Shown piece by piece: positions 1-5,206 of a DNA stretch of 5,206 bases. Position 1 is the first letter of the stretch. Every line of letters starts with the position of its first letter. The DNA comes from Anaerolineales bacterium (GTDB lineage Bacteria > Chloroflexota > Anaerolineae > Anaerolineales > DRMV01), in the NCBI GenBank assembly GCA_026991215.1, contig JALXBY010000223.1, forward strand, positions 1-5,206, written 5' to 3'. Both the position numbers and the translations under genes were made by a program. The notes under the pieces are model-generated. The model made no database searches. It was not told the origin of the DNA and saw only the letters and a program-made list of their open reading frames with translations.

Positions 1-499
1 GGTAGAGGGTCAGTTTCATGCCCGCGTAATCCCGGGTCTCCTTCCATCCCCAAATCACGATGAGCAGGTACATGGGGAAGACCGCGATTTCATAGAAGAA
101 GAACAGCTGGAACAGGTCCAGGGAAGCGAACACCCCGAACACGCCCGTTGCCAGGATGAACAGGAAGCCAAAGAACTCACGGATACGGGGCATCCGCCAG
201 GAGATGAGCACGCCCGTAAAGATGACAATGCCGGTAAGCAGTTCCAGGGGCGCGCTCATGCCGTCCACACCCACGTAATAGGAAATCCCCAACGCAGGGA
301 GCCAGGGGGCCTTCTGGACGAACTGGTATCCCCCCTGGACGAAGTCATAGCCGAAGTAAATCCATGCGGAAAGCAGGAATTCCACCAGCCCGGTCAACAG
401 GGCCAGCGCCCGCACGGTGCTGTCCTTCATGCGGGGCGCGAGCAGGAAAATCACGCCCACGACCATGGGGAGGAAGATGAGGACCGTCAACGGAGACAT
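1..499 (-). CDS. nuoM: NADH-quinone oxidoreductase subunit M, second copy (3' end outside window)
   Basis: Antiporter-like proton-pumping subunit of the complex I membrane arm. The reading frame starts at an ATG at 497-499 and stays open for 166 codons to the left edge, so only about the first third of a roughly 500-residue protein is visible. Seen: N-terminal membrane segment beginning MSPLTVLIFLPMVVG; the family signature YYVGVDGMS near residues 74-82; paired hydrophobic segments at about 84-100 and 110-127; and the TM5 motif FFYEIAVFPMYLL with Glu137, matching the essential TM5 glutamate of NuoM (E144 in E. coli). Lys162 in YAGMKLTLY matches the usual AAMKF/L segment that opens the next helix. 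A good ribosome binding site (GAGGG, 7 bases upstream) supports the start. It lies 43 bases after the other nuoM, in the same direction, and is clearly diverged from it (perhaps 35-40% identical by eye over the shared region), so it is an old paralogue. NuoN or another antiporter-like subunit is less likely because the motifs are NuoM-type. Symbol nuoM is by family; the copy number suffix is unknown. Confidence 0.94.
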   Translation of the reverse strand, partial: MSPLTVLIFLPMVVGVIFLLAPRMKDSTVRALALLTGLVEFLLSAWIYFGYDFVQGGYQFVQKAPWLPALGISYYVGVDGMSAPLELLTGIVIFTGVLISWRMPRIREFFGFLFILATGVFGVFASLDLFQLFFFYEIAVFPMYLLIVIWGWKETRDYAGMKLTLY

Positions 500-503
500 C
501 GCT

Positions 504-511
504 CTTCCCTC
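504..511 (-). promoter_or_regulatory. Ribosome binding site of the second nuoM
   Basis: Read on the minus strand the bases are GAGGGAAG, with GAGGG ending 7 bases before the ATG at 497-499. This is a Shine-Dalgarno-like site at normal spacing. It fixes the start of the second nuoM. The rest of the 43-base gap (500-542) shows no hairpin with a T-run, so no terminator separates the two nuoM genes. Confidence 0.7.
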
Positions 512-542
512 GTTGGAGTAGGATGGAGAACGGTCTGCTGTT

Positions 543-2111
543 TTACCCCGCGAGCAAGGCCATCAATGCCAGCATGCTCTTGTGAATCACATCCAGCAAG
601 GTCAAGGGCCAGACGCCCAGCAACAGCATGAGGAACATCAACGGCCCGATGACCAGAAGTTCACGCGGGGTCAAATCGGCCAGGGGGTGCCATTCCTTGT
701 TCGGCGGGCCGAACAGGGCCTGTTTGATCCCCTTGAGGATGTACGCGCCCGCGAAAAGCACGCCCAGCAGGCTGAGCGCGGTGAAGAACGGCAGCACCGG
801 CCAGGCCCCCCGCACAATCAGGAACTCGGAGACGAAACTGTTGAGGCCCGGCAGACCCAGGGAAGCCATCGCGGTGAAGACCAGGGCCCCGCCGTATACC
901 GGCACCTTGCCAAACAGCCCACCAAAGGCCTTGAGGTCCCGGGTATGCGTCCGCTCGTACAAAGCACCCACCAGGAAGAACATGCCCGCCGCGGTCAGGC
1001 CGTGGTTGAACATCTGCAACACCGCGCCGTTGAGGGCCTGCACCGCGTGTTCCGTGCCCGCGGCCGCGGCAGCAGCAGCCACGGCCAGCACCACCAGGCC
1101 CATGTGGTTGATGGATGAATACGCGACCAATCGCTTGAAATCCCACTGGCCCCACGCAGCGAACGCGCCCAGCACCGTGGCCATCATGGCCAGGAAGGCC
1201 AGGGCCGGTGCGTACATCTTAGATTCCGCCGGATAAAGGGGAAGTACGAAGCGCAGGAAGCCGTACGCGCCCAGTTTCAGCAACACACCGGCCAGAATCA
1301 TGGACCCGGCCGTGGGCGCCTCGGTGTGGGCATCCGGGAGCCAGGTGTGGAAGGGCCACACCGGAACCTTCAACGCAAACGCGATGACAAAGGCCCAAAA
1401 GGCCAGGGCCTTGACCGTGCTCACCGGCAGGTTCCAGGGCAGGGGCAGCGCCCCTTGCATCTGGGGCCATTCCCGCACGATTTTGGTGTAATCAAAGGTG
1501 CCCGTGACCACGCCCAGCATCTGCAGGGCCAGAAGCAGCCCCAGGGACCCGGCCATGGTGTAGACCATGAACTTCATGGCCGCATAGGTGCGGGCGGAAA
1601 CGGTGTACCCACCCCACAGGGTGCGCTCCCCCTTGGGGCTTCCCCAAAGGAAGATGAGGAAGAACATGGGCACCAGGCCCACTTCCCAGAACACGAAGAA
1701 GAGGAGCAGGTCCAGGGCCAGGAACACGCCCAACATCCCGGTTTCCAGGAAGAGGAACAGCATCATGTAGGCCTTGACCCGCTCCTCAATAGAAAAGGAA
1801 GCCAGAATCGCCATGGGGACCAGCAAAGTGGTCAACAACACCAGAACCAGGGAAAGCCCATCCACGCCCACGTGGTAACCGGACCCCAGGGGTTCGTACC
1901 AGGGCACATAGACCACGAACTGGAACTCCCCGGCCCGGGAGAAATCGAAGTTGGCCCACAGCACCGCGGTCAGGGCCAGGGGGATGAGGCTGAACACCAA
2001 AGCCGCCCGGCGCAGCAACCCTTTGCGGTTGGGCAGCAGCCCCAGCACGAGTCCGCCCAAAAGGGGCGTGAAGAGAATCCACGTCAGGAGGTGCTGCATC
2101 CAGAAGGTCAT
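543..2111 (-). CDS. nuoM: NADH-quinone oxidoreductase subunit M, first copy (complete)
   Basis: Proton-translocating membrane subunit of complex I, 522 residues from the ATG at 2109-2111 (E. coli NuoM is about 509). The family core is intact. YHVGVDGLS (79-87) opens the conserved region. Glu143 in FVFWEVGLVPM is the TM5 glutamate. Lys248 in FALKVPVWPFHTWLPDAHTE is the TM7 lysine. Lys279 in GVLLKLGAYGFLRF is the TM8 lysine. DFKRLVAYSSINHMGLV (324-340) and LQMFNHGL (365-372) carry the conserved histidines 336 and 370. Glu429 in GLNSFVSEFLI matches the TM12 acidic residue. The protein is hydrophobic throughout, consistent with about 14 helices. The frame is open upstream to 2204, but those 31 residues are Arg/Gly-rich and lie inside the preceding gene. 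The strong Shine-Dalgarno site fixes the start at 2111. The start overlaps the upstream stop (TAATG), which implies translational coupling. Oddities are an alanine run at 343-351 and a longer than usual TM5-TM6 loop at about 157-175. Confidence 0.96.
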   Translation of the reverse strand: MTFWMQHLLTWILFTPLLGGLVLGLLPNRKGLLRRAALVFSLIPLALTAVLWANFDFSRAGEFQFVVYVPWYEPLGSGYHVGVDGLSLVLVLLTTLLVPMAILASFSIEERVKAYMMLFLFLETGMLGVFLALDLLLFFVFWEVGLVPMFFLIFLWGSPKGERTLWGGYTVSARTYAAMKFMVYTMAGSLGLLLALQMLGVVTGTFDYTKIVREWPQMQGALPLPWNLPVSTVKALAFWAFVIAFALKVPVWPFHTWLPDAHTEAPTAGSMILAGVLLKLGAYGFLRFVLPLYPAESKMYAPALAFLAMMATVLGAFAAWGQWDFKRLVAYSSINHMGLVVLAVAAAAAAAGTEHAVQALNGAVLQMFNHGLTAAGMFFLVGALYERTHTRDLKAFGGLFGKVPVYGGALVFTAMASLGLPGLNSFVSEFLIVRGAWPVLPFFTALSLLGVLFAGAYILKGIKQALFGPPNKEWHPLADLTPRELLVIGPLMFLMLLLGVWPLTLLDVIHKSMLALMALLAG

Positions 2112-4061
2112 TACCGTTCCTCCTTGAAGGACGTTGCCACGATGCGCAAGAGCACGGCCGTGTCTTGACCGTAGAGCACCTGCACCGCGTCGAAGCGTCG
2201 CCACACCTCAGCCGGGATGTCCACGGTGACCATGTACTGGGCCCGATGTTTCCGGGCCAGCGCCAGCCACACTTTGGCCCGCTGTTCGGGGTCCTGGACG
2301 TTCCGCATATTCCACCGCACAATCCGCCGCAGGGCCACCCCACCATACGCATTCCGCAGACTGATGTACCCGATTTCCCAGGGGTACGGGTCGGTGGTGA
2401 ACACCGCGGTCTTGGGCGGCACGTGTTGGGGGATGGCCTGGGCGTACAGTTTCTGAAAGGCATTGGGCGCGGGCAACCGCAGCGGCGTCTGCAATGCGGT
2501 CTTGAGCAGGGCCACCGCGCCGCCTTCGGCATGGCCCCAGACCCAAAGGATGCTCATCGCGGCTAAGGACGCCGCGGCCCAGGCCTGCGGCCGCTTGTCG
2601 CTCCACCGCCGCCAGCCGGCAACGAAAGCCGAAGGCTTCCAGAGGCGCGCGCCAGGCCAGGGCCAAAACCCCAAGCACCACCAACAAAACCGCCACGAAC
2701 AAAAGGTCGTCCAGCGCGGTTTGCAGGGCCAGGCGGAAGTAGGGCCGGGTCCACAAGACCGAATCCGGGTCCGAGACCCGGGCCATGACCCGCAGGGTCA
2801 AATCCACAGCCCGCAGGTTGAGGAAGCGCTCCACCGGACGCCAGCCCTGCACCTGGAGGGTGATGGGGAAGACGGCCAGCGCCGTCACCGGTACCCAGGC
2901 ACCGCCCCACGTAGCCCAGGATGCGCCCGAACTTCGGGGCAGACGCCCCTGGGCCCAGTAGACGAGAAAGGCCACGGCGAACAACAACGCCAACGGAATC
3001 AAGAAACGCGCGTTCCGCAGAAAATACATGCGGAATACCGTAATGGAGAACCGGGGCGGGACGAGATGCAAGGCCACCGCGTGCAACAACAAAACCACGC
3101 CCCACACCTGCACCATCCGCCACTGCAACCGCAGCCGAGCATCAGGAAGCCGGCGCACGGCCCACAGGCCCAACAGGGCCAGCACCAACACCGGCAGGCG
3201 GGGCAAAAGCACGCTGTACACCGTCAGGAGCAAGGGGGCCGCGACCACGTATTGCACGTATTCCCACTGCAACCGGGCAACAAGGGCCATGAGCGCGGGC
3301 GAAACCGGCTTCGGCTGCAACAGTTGCAGGAAGACACCCCGGTAATACCACAACGGCGGCAGCAAGAACAGGATAGCGGCCAGTCCCATCCCCGCGAGCA
3401 CCCACCACCAACGCCGGCGTTCAGGCACGACCTTGGGAAGCACGGCCAGGAAACCACCCCCTAAGGCCAGCATCCAGCCAAAGCCGTTGCGCCAGTGGAA
3501 GTACAGGGCCACACCGTTGGCCAGCAGCACCCAGGGCCACATCGCCGGCCGGTCCACGAACTTCAGGGCCGCCCATAGCAAGAAGGGCAGCACCGCCTGG
3601 TACAGGTGGCGGGCCCAGGGGTCCTCATAAATCCCCCAATGGGTGCCCACAGGGTAACGAATCCACACCAGAGGAAGTTGCAAAAAGGTCAGGGCCAAAG
3701 CCCACCTGTCTTCCCCAAAAAGCACCCGGCCGACCAGGAAGAAGCCCCACAACTGCAGGAACACGACGGGAACCAACAAGACCACCGTGGCCGTCCCGAA
3801 GTCACCAACCATGTTTTCAAGGAGCCGCACGCCGTTGACCAGGAAAACATGAGGGTGAACGCAAAGCACCCCCCATTTCCGAACGGCAAGCCACCGGAAG
3901 TTTTCGGGATAGTCGCACATGGCCGCGTTCGTGGCAATACGTCCGGCGTCAACCCCCAGGTAAATGAAGGGGGAACGACCCTGCCACCGGCCCCAGAAAA
4001 TCAGCAGGGCCGTGGCAAGGAACAAGCCATGCAGCGCCAGACGTCGCGGCCACGGGGACAT
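2111..4061 (-). CDS. Unrecognised polytopic membrane protein inside the nuo operon, frameshifted
   Basis: I do not recognise the family. The ATG at 4059-4061 opens a frame coding for a hydrophobic protein for about 470 residues, to about position 2650. Beyond that the frame turns into Arg/Gly/Pro-rich sequence and stops at 2208. A sensible continuation is found in the next frame from about 2650 to the TAA at 2111-2113. Joined, the product would be about 650 residues. Visible architecture: one N-terminal helix (about 7-24); a polar loop of about 65 residues containing GVDAGRIATNAAMCDYPENF; roughly eleven further helices between 90 and 470; one more helix (AWAAASLAAMSILWVWG) just after the frame change; then a soluble C-terminal domain of about 140 residues with TTDPYPWEIGYISLRNAYGG and YMVTVDIPAEVWRR. 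A large first loop and a soluble C-terminal domain resemble GT-C glycosyltransferases or lipid-linked sugar transferases, but I see no diagnostic catalytic motif, so this is only an architectural hint. It lies 17 bases after nuoL and overlaps nuoM by one base, so it is probably co-transcribed with complex I. The frame break may be a sequencing error or a real lesion. Confidence 0.75.
2118..2125 (-). promoter_or_regulatory. Strong ribosome binding site that decides the nuoM start
   Basis: On the minus strand this reads AAGGAGGA, almost a perfect Shine-Dalgarno sequence. Its GGAGG core ends 7 bases before the ATG at 2109-2111. It lies inside the last codons of the upstream membrane protein gene (encoding the KEER end). 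It identifies ATG 2111 as the start rather than the in-frame start at 2204. Confidence 0.85.
2630..2660 (-). other. Apparent frameshift site in the membrane protein gene
   Basis: Upstream of this point the coding frame reads VVLGVLALAWRAPLEAF. Downstream the plausible protein is in the frame reading RLWKPSAFVAGWRRW. Moving from the first frame to the second needs one base skipped, so the sequence appears to hold one extra base (or lacks two). The self-complementary run GGCGCGCGCC at 2644-2653 lies here and is a likely place for a miscalled base. The exact position cannot be set without a homologue. Confidence 0.65.
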
Positions 4062-4067
4062 GGGACT

Positions 4068-4074
4068 TCACCCC
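4068..4074 (-). promoter_or_regulatory. Weak ribosome binding site of the membrane protein gene
   Basis: In the 17-base gap after nuoL the minus strand reads GGGGTGA, ending 6 bases before the ATG at 4059-4061. It shares GGTGA with the ideal site but is weaker than the site before nuoM. This supports the chosen start. Translation may also be helped by ribosomes finishing nuoL. Confidence 0.45.
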
Positions 4075-4078
4075 GGCC

Positions 4079-5206
4079 TCAGCGGATTTGCGTCACGTAG
4101 TAGTACACCAGCATCAAGAAGGCCACCACATGGGCCACGGCCACCAACATGTACTGCTGTACCCGGCCGCTCTGAATGGCCCGCAGCGCGGAACCGAACT
4201 CCTTCGTGCCTTCCCCCACCATGTCGCCCGCGCCGTTCACAATGGGCAGGTCGATGTAATAGCGGAAGAACTCGCCCAGTTTCCACGTCAACCATGCGAC
4301 CACGTGCAGAACCCCATCGATGATGCCCCGGTCCAGCCAGCGGAAGGTGAAGACCTCGGCCACCCAGTAGGCCGGTCGCACGATGAGATACGCGTACAGT
4401 TCGTCGAAGTAGTACTTGTTCTTGAGCACCTCGTAGAGCGGCCCCAGCATCCGGGCCAGGGGGTCGGGCTGGTCGGCCCGTTCGATATCCCGATACACCC
4501 AATAGCCCAGGGCCAGCCCGCCCAGGGAAACCACCACCGAAACCACCAGGGGTAGGTAGGACTTGACGGCCACCGCCTCTTCTTTGACCAGGCCGTGGAA
4601 GGTCGCGCCAACCCACTCCTGGAACCAGGCCGGAAGCACGCCGCCCAGGACCGGGAACTTTTCCGGCACGCCTACCCAACCATAGGCCACCGCGAACACA
4701 GCCAGCACCATCAGGGGCACGGTCATGACCCTGGGCGTCTCCTGGGCGTGTTCCGCGGCCCGCGTCCGCGGCTTTCCCAAGAAGGTCAGGGTAATCTGCC
4801 GCATGGTGTAGAACGCGGTGAGCAACGCAGCCACGGCCAGGGTCCAGAACACCGCCCCGTGTCCCAACGCGAAGGCTTCGCTCAGAATCTCATCCTTGGA
4901 CCAAAAGCCCGAAGTCAGCACGGGGAAGCCCGAAAGCGCGAACCCGCCGATGAGGAAGGTCCAGAAGGTAATGGGCATCTTGGCCTTGAGGCCGCCCATG
5001 TTGTACATATCCTGCGGGTCCACGTGTTCGCCCGTGTGCAGCACGCCGTGCTCCATGCCGTGAATCACCGAACCGGAACCCAGGAAGAGCAGGGCCTTGA
5101 AGAAGGCGTGGGTCACCAGGTGGAACGCGGCTGCCACGTATGCGCCGATGCCCACTGCGGCCACCATGTACCCCAGTTGGGAAATCGTGGAGTAAGCCAG
5201 CACCCG
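4079..5206 (-). CDS. nuoL: NADH-quinone oxidoreductase subunit L (5' end outside window)
   Basis: Most distal antiporter-like proton-pumping subunit of complex I. The frame enters the window at 5206 in mid-protein (RVLAYSTISQLGYM, a conserved internal NuoL motif) and ends at the TGA at 4079-4081. It gives 375 residues, with roughly 300 N-terminal residues missing. Numbering from the first codon in the window, FHLVTHAFFKALLFLGSGSV (28-47) carries the conserved histidines and TM lysine. SGFWSKDEIL holds Lys104, the equivalent of the E. coli TM12 lysine K399. KNKYYFDELYAYLIVRP (about 262-278) is the typical NuoL motif before the long lateral helix. The last hydrophobic segment (YMLVAVAHVVAFLMLVYYY) is the C-terminal helix that anchors the lateral helix. 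Between DRGIIDG and QSGRV there are about 27 more residues than in an ordinary NuoL, and the extra part looks like a repeat of the normal segment. A loop with HVDPQDMYNMGG (about 61-72) is also longer than in E. coli. The next gene starts 17 bases downstream. Confidence 0.96.
   Translation of the reverse strand, partial: RVLAYSTISQLGYMVAAVGIGAYVAAAFHLVTHAFFKALLFLGSGSVIHGMEHGVLHTGEHVDPQDMYNMGGLKAKMPITFWTFLIGGFALSGFPVLTSGFWSKDEILSEAFALGHGAVFWTLAVAALLTAFYTMRQITLTFLGKPRTRAAEHAQETPRVMTVPLMVLAVFAVAYGWVGVPEKFPVLGGVLPAWFQEWVGATFHGLVKEEAVAVKSYLPLVVSVVVSLGGLALGYWVYRDIERADQPDPLARMLGPLYEVLKNKYYFDELYAYLIVRPAYWVAEVFTFRWLDRGIIDGVLHVVAWLTWKLGEFFRYYIDLPIVNGAGDMVGEGTKEFGSALRAIQSGRVQQYMLVAVAHVVAFLMLVYYYVTQIR
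4172..4333 (-). repeat. Two 27-residue repeat units in the NuoL lateral helix
   Basis: Within nuoL, the unit at 4253-4333 begins DRGIIDGVLH and the unit at 4172-4252 begins DLPIVNGAGD. The D, the hydrophobic pair I-I/I-V, the D/N and the G recur at an offset of exactly 27 residues, and both units continue as amphipathic helix containing a GE-F-R / KEF-R type stretch. Ordinary NuoL has one such unit (a typical family form is DRGVIDGLVNG... followed by LQTGRV). The second unit resembles that canonical unit best in its VNG-G motif and lead into QSGRV; the first has the canonical DRG-IDG opening. The similarity is at protein level and weak, so an insertion without duplication is possible. Confidence 0.5.

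Noticed and set aside
500..542. Possible terminator or promoter between the two nuoM genes
   Set aside because: No hairpin with T-run and no convincing -35/-10 pair can be seen in the 43 bases.
582..1118. Plus-strand open frame of 178 codons
   Set aside because: Gln/His/Arg-rich product lying antisense to intact nuoM; no ribosome binding site; a shadow caused by GC-rich codon structure.
1326..2168. Plus-strand open frame of 280 codons
   Set aside because: Fully antisense to nuoM, very rich in Gln, Gly, His and Glu, with no recognisable domain.
2112..2204. N-terminal extension of nuoM by 31 codons
   Set aside because: Arg/Gly-rich, not like a NuoM N-terminus, inside the upstream coding region; the strong ribosome binding site at 2118-2125 fixes the later start.
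2208..2640. Continuation of the first frame of the membrane protein to the stop at 2208
   Set aside because: The residues become Arg/Gly/Pro-rich and hydrophilic with no helix pattern, while the neighbouring frame gives a membrane helix and a sensible soluble domain.
2111..2674. Separate 187-codon gene starting at a TTG
   Set aside because: No ribosome binding site, start inside the coding part of the upstream frame, and content that fits as the C-terminal continuation of the membrane protein.
2463..3464. Plus-strand open frame of 333 codons
   Set aside because: Antisense to the membrane protein gene; low-complexity Gln/Arg/His/Pro composition typical of a reverse-strand shadow.
1..5206. 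Frequent short word CCAGGGCC / GGCCCTGG across the window as a possible dispersed repeat
   Set aside because: It mostly reflects GCC-CTG-GCC alanine and leucine codons in GC-rich membrane protein genes, not spaced or conserved copies.

Overview
The window is a piece of a respiratory complex I (NADH:quinone oxidoreductase, nuo) operon. All of it is read from the minus strand, so transcription runs from high to low coordinates. In that order it holds: the C-terminal part of nuoL (4079-5206, cut by the right edge); a gene for a large multi-spanning membrane protein that is not a complex I subunit (2111-4061, apparently broken by a frameshift near 2630-2660); a complete nuoM (543-2111); and the first 166 codons of a second, different nuoM (1-499, cut by the left edge). 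The gaps are 17 bases, a one-base TAATG overlap, and 43 bases. No promoter or terminator is visible, so this looks like the middle of one transcript.

The base composition is GC-rich. The style of the Nuo proteins (extended NuoL loop with an HVDPQDMYNMGG motif, LGSGSVIHGMEHG segment, nuoL-nuoM-nuoM order) suggests a Chloroflexota-like bacterium, perhaps Anaerolineae or a relative. This is an impression from family features; no marker gene is present, so it is tentative.

NuoL and the NuoM proteins are the antiporter-like, proton-pumping membrane subunits at the distal end of the complex I arm. Two things go beyond an ordinary nuo operon. First, nuoM is present in two clearly diverged tandem copies, and NuoL carries about 27 extra residues in its C-terminal lateral helix that look like an internal repeat. 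Together these fit the '2M' type of complex I, which has an additional pumping subunit. Second, an unrelated membrane protein gene of about 650 codons sits between nuoL and nuoM and overlaps the nuoM start codon, so it is probably co-transcribed and translationally coupled with nuoM. Its function is not recognised; its architecture (about 13 membrane segments, a large first loop, a soluble C-terminal domain) is loosely like GT-C glycosyltransferases.

There is no stretch over 300 bases without a gene. I found no RNA genes, mobile elements, CRISPR arrays or attachment sites.
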